A stretch of DNA of 64,000 nucleotides from Chitiniphilus shinanonensis DSM 23277. GTDB lineage: Bacteria > Pseudomonadota > Gammaproteobacteria > Burkholderiales > Chitinibacteraceae. The DNA is taken from NCBI RefSeq assembly GCF_000374805.1, contig NZ_KB895334.1:124001-188000 (forward strand), in the 5' to 3' direction. Positions 8,357-17,641 of this stretch are shown piece by piece. The translations under genes were made by a program, and so were the position numbers. Below the pieces are notes generated by a model. The model was not told the origin of the DNA, did no database searches, and worked only from the letters and a program-made list of their open reading frames with translations. Position 1 is the stretch's first letter. Every line of letters begins with the position of its first letter.

Positions 8357-9217
8357 ATGGATCGCGGGCAACGTTTCATGGCAGTCGCGCTGGCGCTTTC
8401 CCTGCTGGTGCACGCCGGGCCGATCTTCGGCATCAAGTTTGTCCTGCCCGACCCGCGCTCGCTGTTTTCCAGCCAGCCGCTGGAGGTGGTGCTGGTCAAC
8501 CAGCGTACCGACACCGCGCCGGCCAAGGCCGAGGTGGATGCGCAGGTCAACCTGGACGGCGGCGGCAACACCGATGCGGAGAACCGGCGGGTGAAGAGCC
8601 CGCTGCCGGTGCTGGCCAAGTCGCCGTCGGCCGAACTGGAGCGCACCCAGGCGCACCAGCGGCAACTGGAGCAACGCACCCAGCAACTGCTGACCAAGCT
8701 GGAGAAGAGCGGCGCGCTTGGCCAGGTCGAGAAGCAGGATGCGCCACCCAGCGACGCCCAGCAGGGTTTCGATCCCGAGGAGATCCGCCAGCAGGCACGC
8801 GAGCTGTCCGGCCTGGCGGCCCAGGTGAGCAAGCGCCTGGAGGCGTACCAGACCCGTCCCCGCAAGACCTTCATCGGCGCCCGCGCCCGCGAATATCGCT
8901 TTGCCCGCTATGTCGAGGACTGGCGCATGAAGGTGGAGCGCCTGGGCAACCTGGCCTATCCCACCGACAAGAATGGCCAGAAGTTGTACGGCCGGCTGCG
9001 GCTGGACGTCGAGATCGACGCCGAGGGCAACGTGGTCTCGGCCGAGATCGGCAAATCGTCGGGCAACGCCGAGCTGGACGCCGCCGCGCTGCGCATCGTG
9101 AAGCAGGCCGCGCCCTACGGCGCGTTCCCGCCGGAAATCCGCAAGGACACCGACATCATCGGCATCAGTCGCCACTGGACCTTCGGCAAGGGCGACAGCG
9201 TGCTCGGCGACGATTGA
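8357..9217 (+). CDS. TonB-like energy transducer / TonB C-terminal domain protein
   Basis: A 286-residue protein with an N-terminal membrane anchor (residues about 5-24), a long Gln/Ala/Glu-rich periplasmic linker with coiled-coil character (residues about 60-170), and a TonB C-terminal domain ([20 protein letters not shown], then [18 protein letters not shown]). It could pass proton-motive energy to outer-membrane receptors, but no exbB/exbD or receptor is adjacent. The linker is not Pro-rich as in classical TonB. The ATG at 8357 replaces an in-frame upstream start in Arg-rich sequence. Its stop codon overlaps the ruvC start (TGATG), so the two are translationally coupled. Confidence 0.8.
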   Translation: MDRGQRFMAVALALSLLVHAGPIFGIKFVLPDPRSLFSSQPLEVVLVNQRTDTAPAKAEVDAQVNLDGGGNTDAENRRVKSPLPVLAKSPSAELERTQAHQRQLEQRTQQLLTKLEKSGALGQVEKQDAPPSDAQQGFDPEEIRQQARELSGLAAQVSKRLEAYQTRPRKTFIGARAREYRFARYVEDWRMKVERLGNLAYPTDKNGQKLYGRLRLDVEIDAEGNVVSAEIGKSSGNAELDAAALRIVKQAAPYGAFPPEIRKDTDIIGISRHWTFGKGDSVLGDD

Positions 9218-9741
9218 TGCGCGTGCTCGGCATCGACCCCGGTTCGCGCATCGCCGGCTTCGGGGTGATCGACGTGGTCGGGCAGCAGCGCAGCTACGTG
9301 GCTTCCGGCTGCATCAAGACCCCCGTCGGCGGCACCTTGCCGGAGCGGGTCAAGACCCTGCTCGACGGCATTGCCCAGATCGTCGAGACCTACCGTCCCG
9401 ATGTCGCGGCGGTGGAGATTGTCTTCGTCAACGTCAATCCGCAATCGACGTTGCTGCTCGGCCAGGCGCGCGGCGCGGTGATCGCCGCGCTGGTGCTTGC
9501 CGGCCTGCCCATCGCCGAATACACCGCCTTGCAGGTCAAGCAGGCCGTCGTCGGCAACGGCCACGCCGACAAGGATCAGGTCGGGCATATGGTGCAGCGC
9601 CTGCTGCGGCTGAGCGGCATTCCGCAGGCCGACGCGGCCGACGCGCTGGCGGTGGCGCTGGCGCATTCCCAGCACGCCAGCGGCGTGGCCGGACAATTGC
9701 AGAAGCAGGGCCGTTCGATCCGGCGTGGCCGGTTGATCTGA
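9217..9741 (+). CDS. ruvC: Holliday junction resolvase RuvC
   Basis: A 174-residue endonuclease that cuts Holliday junctions within the RuvABC complex. The four acidic catalytic residues sit where expected: Asp7 (GIDPGS), Glu67 (AAVEIVF), and Asp139 and Asp142 (QADAADALA). The ATG at 9217 overlaps the stop of the preceding gene. ruvA and ruvB follow at 10.3 and 12.3 kb on the same strand but are separated by unrelated small genes instead of forming a tight ruvCAB cluster. Confidence 0.95.
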   Translation: MRVLGIDPGSRIAGFGVIDVVGQQRSYVASGCIKTPVGGTLPERVKTLLDGIAQIVETYRPDVAAVEIVFVNVNPQSTLLLGQARGAVIAALVLAGLPIAEYTALQVKQAVVGNGHADKDQVGHMVQRLLRLSGIPQADAADALAVALAHSQHASGVAGQLQKQGRSIRRGRLI

Positions 9742-9805
9742 GCCGCGCGGAACTCCGCGTGCACGACTGTGTCCGTAAGGCTTTCCTGCCCCCGGAGAGA
9801 CTGCG

Positions 9806-10087
9806 ATGGATTGTCCTGTCTGCAAGACTGCGCAACTGGTGATGAGCGAGCGCCAGGGCGTGGAGATCGACTACTGTCCGCAATGCCGCGGCGTCTGGCT
9901 GGATCGCGGCGAGCTCGACAAGATCATCGAGCGCAGCGCACGCGATCAGGCGCCAGCCCCCGCACCCGCCGCCGCCCCGGCACAACAGCCCTACCCGCCC
10001 GCCCAGCCGCATTATGCCGATCACGACGCCTACAAGCGCCAGAAGCACTACCGCAAGAAGAGCTTCCTCGAAGAACTGTTCGACTGA
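9806..10087 (+). CDS. TFIIB-type zinc-ribbon protein
   Basis: A 93-residue protein with a zinc ribbon at residues 1-40 ([11 protein letters not shown], then [19 protein letters not shown]), which matches the zf-TFIIB family found across bacteria. A Pro/Ala/Gln-rich linker and a basic end ([16 protein letters not shown]) follow. The function of this family is not established. An AGAGA-rich site (GGAGAG) precedes the ATG. It lies between ruvC and ruvA. Confidence 0.82.
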   Translation: MDCPVCKTAQLVMSERQGVEIDYCPQCRGVWLDRGELDKIIERSARDQAPAPAPAAAPAQQPYPPAQPHYADHDAYKRQKHYRKKSFLEELFD

Positions 10088-10182
10088 GCGCGGCCAACAA
10101 AGCGATGCCGGCGTTGTCGCGTGGTACTGCCGCGTTCGCGCTCCTTACCAGGTTCGCTGCGTCGGCTTTTAGTTGGCCGCTC
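10086..10182. repeat. Dispersed inverted-end repeat, copy B
   Basis: A roughly 97-bp intergenic element. It starts GAGCGCGGCCAACAAAGC and ends GCTTTTAGTTGGCCGCTC, so the ends are near-perfect inverted repeats. The inner CGCGCTCCTTACCAGG matches copies A and C. It begins inside the stop region of the zinc-ribbon gene and lies upstream of ruvA. Confidence 0.6.
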
Positions 10183-10287
10183 CGAGTCGATTCGGTCTGC
10201 CGCTTGGGTCATACTGGCGACCTTTGCATCGCGCGCTCCGCCTGGTGGGGCGCGCGGTCGTTTTGTCCCGCAGCAGAAGGAATCCCC

Positions 10288-10881
10288 ATGATCGGCCGCC
10301 TCTCCGGAACCTTGCTCGAAAAGCAGCCGCCCCACGTGGTGGTCGACGCCCATGGCGTGGGCTACGAGCTGGACGTGCCGATGAGCACGCTCTACGTATT
10401 GCCGGCCGTCGGCGCCGAGGTGAAGCTGTTCACCCACATGGTGGTGCGCGAGGATGCGCAACTGCTGTATGGCTTCGCCACCCGCACCGAGCGCGACCTG
10501 TTCCGCGAGCTGATCAAGATATCGGGCATCGGCGCCAAGATCGCCCTCGCCATCCTGTCCGGCCTGTCGGGCGACGAACTGGCGCTGGCGATTGCCGGCG
10601 AGGACGTGGCGCGGCTGTCCAAGGTGCCGGGCATCGGCAAGAAGACCGCCGAGCGACTGGTGCTGGAGCTGAAGGGCAAGCTGGGTGGGCTGCCGGTGAC
10701 CGGCGGTGCGCCGCTGGCCGCCGCAGCCACGCCGGCCGGCGCGAACAACGACATCCTGCACGCGCTGCTGGCGCTGGGTTACAACGAACGCGAAGCCGCC
10801 GCTGCGATCAAGGATCTGCCGGCCGGCACCGAGGTCTCGGATGGCATCCGCCAGGCGCTCAAGCGCCTGGCCCGCGTCTAG
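10288..10881 (+). CDS. ruvA: Holliday junction branch migration protein RuvA
   Basis: This 197-residue junction-binding subunit forms a tetramer that loads RuvB on DNA. An N-terminal OB-fold ([20 protein letters not shown]) is visible, then tandem helix-hairpin-helix motifs ([15 protein letters not shown] and [16 protein letters not shown]), a flexible Ala/Gly linker, and domain III that contacts RuvB ([16 protein letters not shown]). The start at 10288 has an AGAAGGAA site. It is upstream of the NYN gene in the same direction. Confidence 0.96.
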   Translation: MIGRLSGTLLEKQPPHVVVDAHGVGYELDVPMSTLYVLPAVGAEVKLFTHMVVREDAQLLYGFATRTERDLFRELIKISGIGAKIALAILSGLSGDELALAIAGEDVARLSKVPGIGKKTAERLVLELKGKLGGLPVTGGAPLAAAATPAGANNDILHALLALGYNEREAAAAIKDLPAGTEVSDGIRQALKRLARV

Positions 10882-10918
10882 ACAGCCAACATCCCGCTAT
10901 CGCTTCAAGGAGCCTCCG

Positions 10919-11689
10919 ATGGCCAACGTCGCCGTCCTGATCGATGCCGACAATGTCTCGCCGACCTGGATCGAGCAGGTGCTCGACGAGGCGGGCAAGC
11001 TGGGCACGCTGGCGCTCAAGCGCGTCTACGGCGATTTCAGCCGCCACGACCGCGCCTGGCGCGAGCTGTGCGCGCGCTTCGCCATCCACCCGGTGCAGCA
11101 GTTCCCCAACACCAAGGGCAAGAACGCCTCGGACATCGCCATGGTGATCGACGCGATGGATCTGCTGCATTCGCAGCGCTACGAGAGCTTCTGCCTGGTG
11201 TCGAGCGACAGCGATTTCAGCCGCCTCGCCACCCGTTTGCGCGAGGACGGCGTGGTGGTGTGGGGCTTCGGTGAGCGGAAGACCCCCGAAGCCTTCGTCA
11301 AGGCGTGCAGCAAGTTCGTCTATGTCGAGATCCTGCAACCGGCCGACCTGGACGACCTCAACCCGCTGCTGAGCGATGTGCCCGAAAGCGTCGAGCCGGC
11401 GCAGCTGCTGGCGATCGACAAGCGGCTGAAGCGCCTGCTGAGTGATGCGCTGGTCAAGCTGTCCGACGACGAAGGCTGGGCCAATCTCAGCGGCATCGGC
11501 AGCCTGCTGAGCCAGCAGCATCCCGACTTCGACTCGCGCAACTACGGCTACGCCAAGCTCTCCAGCCTGATCAAGGCCACCGGCTGGTTCGAGGTGCAGC
11601 CGCCCGGCGCTGCCAACCGTTCCACGCTGGTGCGGCTGTTGCCGAAGAAGGCGGGCAGGGCCAGGAGCGACAAGGTGGCCAAGGGTTGA
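10919..11689 (+). CDS. NYN (PIN-like) nuclease domain protein with C-terminal OST-HTH/LOTUS domain
   Basis: A 256-residue protein. Residues about 1-145 form a NYN domain with the acidic residues of a PIN-like RNase: VLIDADNVS, ASDIAMVIDAMDLL and SSDSDFSRLATRLRE. Residues about 165-245 fit an OST-HTH/LOTUS winged helix (YAKLSSLIKATGWFEV), a fold thought to bind RNA, including G-rich RNA. A role in RNA decay or maturation is inferred. A strong AAGGAG site precedes the ATG at 10919. The stop overlaps the start of the PAP2 gene by one base, so the genes are coupled. Confidence 0.85.
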   Translation: MANVAVLIDADNVSPTWIEQVLDEAGKLGTLALKRVYGDFSRHDRAWRELCARFAIHPVQQFPNTKGKNASDIAMVIDAMDLLHSQRYESFCLVSSDSDFSRLATRLREDGVVVWGFGERKTPEAFVKACSKFVYVEILQPADLDDLNPLLSDVPESVEPAQLLAIDKRLKRLLSDALVKLSDDEGWANLSGIGSLLSQQHPDFDSRNYGYAKLSSLIKATGWFEVQPPGAANRSTLVRLLPKKAGRARSDKVAKG

Positions 11690-12303
11690 TGGGCGCGCGG
11701 GTCCGCCTCGACCGCCATGGCTGGCTCGCCCTCGGCGGCGTGCTGGGGTTCCTGGTGCTGTGGGCCGCGCTGCGCACGCCGGCGATTGCCGGGCTGGATG
11801 ACTGGGTCGCCGCTAGCCTCTACGACCTGGGACCGCGCTGGGTGCTTGCCGCGAAGTGGATCGCCCACGCCGGCAGTTTCGCCGGTTCGCTGGCGATCGC
11901 CGTGGTGCTGGGCGGTGCGCTGTATCGGCTCGGCCGCATCGCCTTCCCCGGACTGCCGCTGTTCGTCCTTCTGGTCTGGGGGACCAACAGCGTGCTCAAG
12001 CTGCTGGTGGATCGCCAGCGGCCCGACGTGGCGTTCCTGATGACCGTGCACGGCTCGTCCTTCCCCAGCGGCCATGCCATGGCAGCGGCGGCACTGGGCG
12101 GTGCGGGCGCATGGCTGCTGTGCCGCTGCTGGCCGGCGACCCGCGCGCTGTGGATCGCGCTGGGCACGGCCTGGATGCTGGGCGGCGGCCTGGCGCGGGT
12201 GGTGCTGGGGGTGCACCATTTCTCCGATATCATGGCCGGGTATGCGGCGGCGGCGGTGCTGGTCGCCGCGTACCTCCATCTCGCGCCCAGGTTGTCCCGA
12301 TGA
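11689..12303 (+). CDS. PAP2-family membrane phosphatase
   Basis: A 204-residue inner-membrane protein with about six hydrophobic segments. It carries the three-part phosphatase motif: KLLVDRQRP, then SSFPSGHAM, then [11 protein letters not shown]. This is the catalytic set of PAP2/undecaprenyl-diphosphate or phosphatidate phosphatases acting on the periplasmic side. The exact lipid substrate is not readable. The ATG at 11689 overlaps the NYN stop (TGATG); a TTG one codon earlier is the alternative. The stop overlaps the ruvB ATG by 4 bases. Confidence 0.88.
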   Translation: MGARVRLDRHGWLALGGVLGFLVLWAALRTPAIAGLDDWVAASLYDLGPRWVLAAKWIAHAGSFAGSLAIAVVLGGALYRLGRIAFPGLPLFVLLVWGTNSVLKLLVDRQRPDVAFLMTVHGSSFPSGHAMAAAALGGAGAWLLCRCWPATRALWIALGTAWMLGGGLARVVLGVHHFSDIMAGYAAAAVLVAAYLHLAPRLSR

Positions 12304-13343
12304 TCGAAACCGATTCCCTGTCCGCCGCGCCACCCGAGCGCGTGGTCACCGCCAAGACCCTTTCCCAACAGGAAGAACAGCTCGAACGCGCGCTGCGGCC
12401 CAAGCTGCTCGACGAGTACGTCGGCCAGAAGAAGGCGCGCAGCCAGCTGGAGATCTTCATCGAGGCGGCCAAGAAACGCGGCGAGGCGCTCGACCACGTG
12501 CTGCTGTTCGGCCCGCCGGGGCTGGGCAAGACCACGCTGGCGCACATCATCTCGCGCGAACTGGGGGTGAACCTGCGCCAGACCAGCGGCCCGGTGCTGG
12601 AGCGCGCCGGCGACCTGGCGGCGCTGCTGACCAATCTGGAACCGCACGACGTGCTGTTCATCGACGAGATCCATCGCCTGTCGCCGGTGGTGGAGGAAAT
12701 CCTCTATCCCGCGCTGGAGGACTTCCAGCTGGACATCATGATCGGCGAGGGCCCGGCCGCACGTTCGGTCAAGCTGGACCTGCCCCCGTTCACGCTGGTC
12801 GGCGCCACGACGCGGGCCGGCATGTTGACCAACCCGTTGCGCGACCGTTTTGGTATCGTCGCCCGGCTCGAGTTCTATACCCCGGACGAACTGACCCGCA
12901 TCGTCGAGCGTTCGTCCAGGCTGCTGAACGTCGAGATGGACCAGGAAGGCGCGTTCGAAGTGGCGCGTCGCTCGCGCGGCACCCCGCGTATCGCCAACCG
13001 CCTGCTGCGGCGGGTGCGCGACTACGCCGACGTGCGCGCCGACGGCCTGGTTACGCGCGAAGTGGCCGACGCCGCGTTGCGCATGCTCGACGTCGATCAC
13101 GCCGGGCTCGACGTGATGGACCGCAAGTTGCTGTCGGCGGTGATCGAGAAATTCGGCGGCGGCCCGGTGGGGCTGGACAACGTGGCGGCGGCGATCGGCG
13201 AGGCGTCCGATACCATCGAGGACGTGCTGGAGCCATACCTGATCCAGCAGGGGCTGCTGCAACGCACCCCGCGCGGTCGGGTCGCCACCTTGCTGGCCTA
13301 CCAGCATTTCGGGCTCAACCCGCCTGGCGATCAGGCAGGCTAG
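12300..13343 (+). CDS. ruvB: Holliday junction branch migration ATPase RuvB
   Basis: A 347-residue AAA+ motor that pumps DNA through the RuvA-bound junction. Walker A is GPPGLGKTT near residue 70, Walker B is LFIDEIHRL, sensor 1 is VGATTRAGM, the arginine-finger region is PLRDRFG, and the C-terminal winged helix ends [10 protein letters not shown]. Length is typical. It starts inside the last codons of the PAP2 gene, so expression is coupled to that gene. tolQ follows after about 100 bp. Confidence 0.97.
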   Translation: MIETDSLSAAPPERVVTAKTLSQQEEQLERALRPKLLDEYVGQKKARSQLEIFIEAAKKRGEALDHVLLFGPPGLGKTTLAHIISRELGVNLRQTSGPVLERAGDLAALLTNLEPHDVLFIDEIHRLSPVVEEILYPALEDFQLDIMIGEGPAARSVKLDLPPFTLVGATTRAGMLTNPLRDRFGIVARLEFYTPDELTRIVERSSRLLNVEMDQEGAFEVARRSRGTPRIANRLLRRVRDYADVRADGLVTREVADAALRMLDVDHAGLDVMDRKLLSAVIEKFGGGPVGLDNVAAAIGEASDTIEDVLEPYLIQQGLLQRTPRGRVATLLAYQHFGLNPPGDQAG

Positions 13344-13445
13344 GAACAAAAGCCAGCTCGACGGGTCGGGAAGATTTGGTTCACGTAAGCAAGCGTTTTG
13401 TCGGACAATCCGGCAACGCCTGAAAACAAGCGAAGGGAGAGCAAG

Positions 13446-14129
13446 GTGGACGTCGCAGTCGGCGCGCAAGACATGTCGATCCTCACGCTGGTCACCGAGG
13501 CCAGCTTCGTCGTGCAACTGGTGATGGGGCTGCTGGTGCTGCTGTCGCTGCTGTCCTGGTGGCACATCTTCAGCAAGTTCTTCACGTTGCGTTCCGCCCT
13601 GCGCCGCACCGACGATTTCGAGGACCGCTTCTGGAGCGGTACCGATCTGGCCGGGCTGTACGAGCACACGCGACGCGGCAACGCGGTCGGCCTGGAAAAG
13701 ATCTTCATCGCCGGGTTCACCGAGTTCCAGAAGCTGCGCCAGCGCGGCGGCATGGAGCTGTCCGACATCATGGACGGCACCCGCCGCGCCATGCGCGCGG
13801 CGACCCAGCGCGAACTGGACTACCTGGACAAGCACACCTCGTTCCTCGCCTCGGTCGGCTCGGTGTCGCCCTATATCGGCCTGTTCGGCACGGTATGGGG
13901 CATCATGCACGCGTTCCGCGGGCTGGCGAACGTCGGCCAGGCCACGCTGGCCACCGTCGCGCCGGGCATTGCCGAGGCGCTGGTGGCCACCGCCATCGGC
14001 CTGTTCGCCGCGATTCCCGCCACAGTGGCCTACAACCGCTTCGCCCACGACGTGGATGGCCTGGCCAACCGCTTCGACGCGTTCTCCGAGGAATTCCTCA
14101 ACATCCTGCAACGCCAGGCCGCGAAATAA
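13446..14129 (+). CDS. tolQ: Tol-Pal system protein TolQ
   Basis: A 227-residue inner-membrane proton-channel subunit of the Tol-Pal machine, which couples proton-motive force to outer-membrane constriction at division. Three transmembrane segments are visible. The conserved helices II and III include SVSPYIGLFGTVWGIMHAF and VAPGIAEALVATAIGLFAAIPA. The chosen start is GTG at 13446, with an AAGGGAG site 9 bases upstream; an in-frame ATG at 13473 and a TTG at 13398 are alternatives. It is the first gene of tolQRAB-pal-cpoB. Confidence 0.95.
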   Translation: MDVAVGAQDMSILTLVTEASFVVQLVMGLLVLLSLLSWWHIFSKFFTLRSALRRTDDFEDRFWSGTDLAGLYEHTRRGNAVGLEKIFIAGFTEFQKLRQRGGMELSDIMDGTRRAMRAATQRELDYLDKHTSFLASVGSVSPYIGLFGTVWGIMHAFRGLANVGQATLATVAPGIAEALVATAIGLFAAIPATVAYNRFAHDVDGLANRFDAFSEEFLNILQRQAAK

Positions 14130-14144
14130 GGGAAGGGCAGGCAG

Positions 14145-14573
14145 ATGGCCGGACACCGCAGACCCCGCCGTGCAATGAACCAGATCAACGTCGTGCCCTA
14201 CATCGACGTGATGCTGGTGCTGCTGGTCATCTTCATGGTGACCGCGCCGATGATGCAGCAGGGCACCATTGCGCTGCCCACGGTGGGCGCCACCACCGAC
14301 CGCGAAGTGCGCGCCCAGCCGTTGCGCGTCGAAATCGACGCCAATGGCGCGATGAAGATGATCGACCGCGGCAACGTCAGCCAATCCGCCGCGGATGCGG
14401 CCGCGCTGGCCGAGCTGGTCAAGACGCAGCTGGCTGGCGACCCTGAGCGCCCGGTGGTGATCGCCGCCGACAAGGGTGTGAAGTACGAACTGGTGATGAA
14501 TGCGATGGACGCGCTCAAGCGTGCCCAGATCGCCCGCGTCGGCCTGCTGGTGGAGCAGCGTTCCGGCACATGA
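14145..14573 (+). CDS. tolR: Tol-Pal system protein TolR
   Basis: A 142-residue inner-membrane partner of TolQ. It has one transmembrane helix with the proton-carrying aspartate in INVVPYIDVMLVLLVIFMV, then a periplasmic ExbD/TolR domain. The length is normal. The last four bases overlap the tolA start (ATGA), which indicates translational coupling. It sits 15 bp after tolQ. Confidence 0.95.
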   Translation: MAGHRRPRRAMNQINVVPYIDVMLVLLVIFMVTAPMMQQGTIALPTVGATTDREVRAQPLRVEIDANGAMKMIDRGNVSQSAADAAALAELVKTQLAGDPERPVVIAADKGVKYELVMNAMDALKRAQIARVGLLVEQRSGT

Positions 14574-15409
14574 GCCCGCGTCAGGCAATCAACGAGCGCG
14601 AGGCGCACCGTGGCTTGAGCTTCGTGCTGGCCGTGGCGGTCCATGCGCTGTTCGTGGTCTTTCTGCTGGTCTCGGTGCAATGGCAGACCAAGAAGCCGCA
14701 GCCGGTGGAAGTGGAACTCTGGGGCCCGCCGCCCGCCGAGACCGACTACGTACCGCCGCCGCCGGTGGAAAAACCCAAGCCCGTTCCGGTACCGCCGGCC
14801 CCGGTCGAGCAGAACCCGGACATCGCCACCGAGAAGGTGAAGCCCAAGCCGACCCCGCGCCCCACCCCGACGCCGCGGCCGACACCCACGCCGACTCCCG
14901 TGGCCAAACCGACCCCGACCCCCAAGCCGACGCCGGTCAAGGCGGTGCCCACCCCCGTGAGCAAGCCGACGCCCAAGCCGCGGCCGCGCAGCGAGATGGA
15001 CGATGCCCTGTCCACCGATGCCTTGCTCAAACCGGGGGCGAAGCCGCAGCCGGGCGCCAAGCCGGGCGGACAGGGCAGCAACCCGGATGCGCCGGCCGGC
15101 AGCACCGGGCGCGGCGCCGGCAGCGGCTTGGGTGACGACTACCGGGCGAAGGTGGTGGCGCTGATCAAGTCGCGCGTCATCTATGACGACACCAGCCCAG
15201 GCAATCCGAGCGCGGTCTACCGCATCAGTCTGTTGCCCAGCGGCGAGATCCAGAGCATCGAGCTGGTGCGTTCCAGCGGCGACGCCGCCTATAACCAGGC
15301 GGTCGAGCGGGCCATCGCCGGGCTGCGGCAGTTCCCGCCATTGCCGTCGGGCAAGCCGTTCAGCGGCGGCGAACGCACGTGGAACATCAATTTCCGTCTG
15401 CACGATTGA
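14570..15409 (+). CDS. tolA: Cell envelope protein TolA with a Pro/Lys-rich linker
   Basis: A 279-residue inner-membrane-anchored protein that spans the periplasm and links TolQR to TolB/Pal. One transmembrane helix lies at residues about 18-38. Residues about 55-140 are a Pro/Lys/Thr linker (repeats of PTP and KPTP), followed by a Gly/Pro stretch. The C-terminal TolA/TonB domain (residues about 190-279) has YRAKVVALIKSRVIYDD and FSGGERTWNINFRL. Classical TolA has a long Lys/Ala-rich helix in domain II; here that region is TonB-like polyproline. The position between tolR and tolB supports the name. Confidence 0.92.
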   Translation: MSPRQAINEREAHRGLSFVLAVAVHALFVVFLLVSVQWQTKKPQPVEVELWGPPPAETDYVPPPPVEKPKPVPVPPAPVEQNPDIATEKVKPKPTPRPTPTPRPTPTPTPVAKPTPTPKPTPVKAVPTPVSKPTPKPRPRSEMDDALSTDALLKPGAKPQPGAKPGGQGSNPDAPAGSTGRGAGSGLGDDYRAKVVALIKSRVIYDDTSPGNPSAVYRISLLPSGEIQSIELVRSSGDAAYNQAVERAIAGLRQFPPLPSGKPFSGGERTWNINFRLHD

Positions 15410-15466
15410 GCGCAGGCGGGACCGATCGACAAAAGGGGCCGGCGCAAGGCCCGAAGGAGCGACGCA

Positions 15467-16738
15467 ATGCTGGAGCGCATCTTCAAGTACCTGATCGCGG
15501 GCCTGCTGGCCGCGAGCGCGGCGGCGCACGCCGACATGAGCATCGAGGTGGTCGGCGTCGGCGCCAACCAATATCCCATCGCCATCGCCCCGTTCCAGAG
15601 CGAACAGGCGCAGCAACAGCCGCTGACCCCCGTGATCAGCGATGACCTGGCCCGCAGCGGTCTGTTCAAGGTGATCGGCGCCGGCGATCTGTCGCCGGTA
15701 CCCTACGCGCCGGAGCAGATCAATGCCGCCGCCCTGACCGGACGCGGTGCTCAGACCGCGCTCATCGGGCGGGTGGAACCCACTGGCGATGGCAACCTGT
15801 CGATCAAGTTCTGGCTGATCGACCTGGGCAGCAAACAGGCGCTGATCGCTCACGAGAAGGTGGCACGGCCGACGCAACTGCGACGTGTGGCACACCAGAT
15901 CGCCGACATGGTCTACCAGAAGATCACCGGCGAACCGGGCGCCTTCAACAGCCGCATCGCCTACGTGCTCAAGCAGGGCAAGCGCTTCCAGCTGCAGGTG
16001 GCGGATGCGGACGGCTATGGCGCGCAGACCATCGTCGCGTCCAACGAGCCGATCATGTCGCCCAAGTGGTCGCCCGATGGCGGTCGACTGGCCTACGTGT
16101 CGTTCGAGGACAAGAAACCCATCGTCTACGCCCAGGAACTGGCCACCGGCCGCCGCTGGCAGGTTGCCGCGTTCAAGGGCAGCAACTCCGCACCGGCCTG
16201 GTCGCCGGATGGCAAGACGCTGGCGGTGACGCTGACCCGCGACGGCGGCAGCCAGATCTTCCTGGTGCCGGCGCAGGGCGGCACGCCGCGCCGTCTGACC
16301 AATACCGGCGAAATCAACACCGAGTCGTACTTCACCCCGGACGGCAGCATCGTGTTCACCTCCGACCGCGGCGGCAGTCCGCAGGTCTATCGGATGTCTG
16401 CTTCCGGCGGCCAGGCCGAGCGTCTGACGTTCACCGGCGGCTACAATGCGTCGCCCAAGGTGAGCCCCGACGGCAAGACGCTGACCTTCGTCACTCAGAC
16501 CAACGGGTTCCACGTGGCGGTGATGGACATGGCCAGCCGCCAGGTGCAGGTGCTCACCGACACCAGCGCCGACGATTCGCCGTCGTTCGCGCCCAACGGC
16601 CGCATGATCCTTTACGAAACCGAGGTGGGCGGCCGCGGCGTGCTGCACGCGGTGTCGCGCGATGGCCGCGTCAAGCAGCGCCTGCGGGTGCAGGCCGGCG
16701 ACGTGCGCCAGCCCGCGTGGGGCCCGGTCCTGCGCTAG
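15467..16738 (+). CDS. tolB: Tol-Pal system beta-propeller protein TolB
   Basis: A 423-residue periplasmic protein that binds Pal and TolA. A Sec signal peptide covers residues about 1-22 (ends AAAHA). An N-terminal domain (residues about 25-160, with LARSGLFKVI) precedes a six-bladed propeller whose blades carry the repeated signature SPKWSPDG, APAWSPDG and SPKVSPDG. A GGAG site lies about 7 bases upstream of the ATG. It ends with PAWGPVLR, typical of the family. Confidence 0.97.
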   Translation: MLERIFKYLIAGLLAASAAAHADMSIEVVGVGANQYPIAIAPFQSEQAQQQPLTPVISDDLARSGLFKVIGAGDLSPVPYAPEQINAAALTGRGAQTALIGRVEPTGDGNLSIKFWLIDLGSKQALIAHEKVARPTQLRRVAHQIADMVYQKITGEPGAFNSRIAYVLKQGKRFQLQVADADGYGAQTIVASNEPIMSPKWSPDGGRLAYVSFEDKKPIVYAQELATGRRWQVAAFKGSNSAPAWSPDGKTLAVTLTRDGGSQIFLVPAQGGTPRRLTNTGEINTESYFTPDGSIVFTSDRGGSPQVYRMSASGGQAERLTFTGGYNASPKVSPDGKTLTFVTQTNGFHVAVMDMASRQVQVLTDTSADDSPSFAPNGRMILYETEVGGRGVLHAVSRDGRVKQRLRVQAGDVRQPAWGPVLR

Positions 16739-16970
16739 TTCACCGGATCGGTCGCCCTGGATGCCAGGGCGTGAAAAATGTGCAGCCCCGCGCAGCGGGG
16801 TGCCACTAGCATGTATTGCCCGGAGGCGGCCCGGTCGTGCTCCGGGCTACATATGTCTTGTAAAGCGGCATGCAAATCTTGTAAGGTTTGCCGTTTATGC
16901 TGTGGGTTGGGTTGATGGCGCACAACGCGGTCACCCCGCCTGATCCGATTTGACCAAGGAGATCAATGTC

Positions 16971-17516
16971 ATGAAGAAGATCGCGCTCAGCCTCGCCCTG
17001 ACGGCTCTGCTCGCTGCCTGCGCCAGCCAACCGAAGACCGATGGCGCCGCCACCACCCAGACCCCGGCCCCGGTCACCGACGGCGCTTCGACCACGGGTA
17101 GCACCACCGGCGGCACCCAGGGCAACGACCTGGCGCAAAAGGGCTACAACCCGCTGACCGACCCGAACAACGTGCTCTCCACCCGCCGCGTGTATTTCGA
17201 TTTTGATTCCTTCGTGGTGAAGAGCGAATACACCCCGATGCTGGAAGCGCACTCCAAGTACCTGCTGGACAACCAGAGCGCCAAGGTCATCGTCCAGGGT
17301 CATACCGATGCCCGCGGCACCGCCGAGTACAACCTGGCGCTGGGCCAGAAGCGTGCCGACGCGGTGAAGAAGAACCTGAACGCCTACGGCGTGCAGGATG
17401 CGCAGATCGAAACGGTCAGCTTCGGCAAGGAAAAGCCCCTGGAGCTGGGCGACACCGAGGAAGCCTGGGCACGCAACCGTCGTGCCGAGATCGTGTACCA
17501 AGGCGAGCAGCAGTAA
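16971..17516 (+). CDS. pal: Peptidoglycan-associated lipoprotein Pal
   Basis: A 181-residue outer-membrane lipoprotein that anchors the outer membrane to peptidoglycan and is pulled by TolB/TolA. The signal peptide ends in the lipobox LLAAC, with Cys17 as lipidation site. A low-complexity Thr/Gly linker runs to about residue 60. The OmpA-like domain follows, with VYFDFDSFVVK and VQGHTDARGTAEYNLALGQKRADAV, including the diaminopimelate-binding Asp and Arg. An AAGGAG site lies 9 bases before the ATG at 16971. The 232-bp gap from tolB suggests its own promoter as well. Confidence 0.97.
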   Translation: MKKIALSLALTALLAACASQPKTDGAATTQTPAPVTDGASTTGSTTGGTQGNDLAQKGYNPLTDPNNVLSTRRVYFDFDSFVVKSEYTPMLEAHSKYLLDNQSAKVIVQGHTDARGTAEYNLALGQKRADAVKKNLNAYGVQDAQIETVSFGKEKPLELGDTEEAWARNRRAEIVYQGEQQ

Positions 17517-17523
17517 TCGCCGA

Positions 17524-17559
17524 GCGCATTCCCCCGCTTGTCGCGCGGGGTGAATGCGC
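17524..17559 (+). terminator. Long hairpin after pal
   Basis: GCGCATTC and CCCCGC pair with GCGGGG and GAATGCGC around a small loop, with one bulge. No T-run follows on the plus strand, so it may slow exonucleases or attenuate instead of fully terminating. cpoB follows about 80 bp later. Confidence 0.45.
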
Positions 17560-17641
17560 CTAGTCTGGCGGCGACGGGTTGCCCCGTCGCCGTTGCGCAT
17601 TCCAGCCCACAGCCGCCATGAACCTGCCGAAGATGCCGTCC

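Noticed and set aside
11820-14588. 922-codon minus-strand open frame across ruvB and tolQR
   Set aside because: It crosses several confirmed genes on the other strand and has the composition of a shadow frame.
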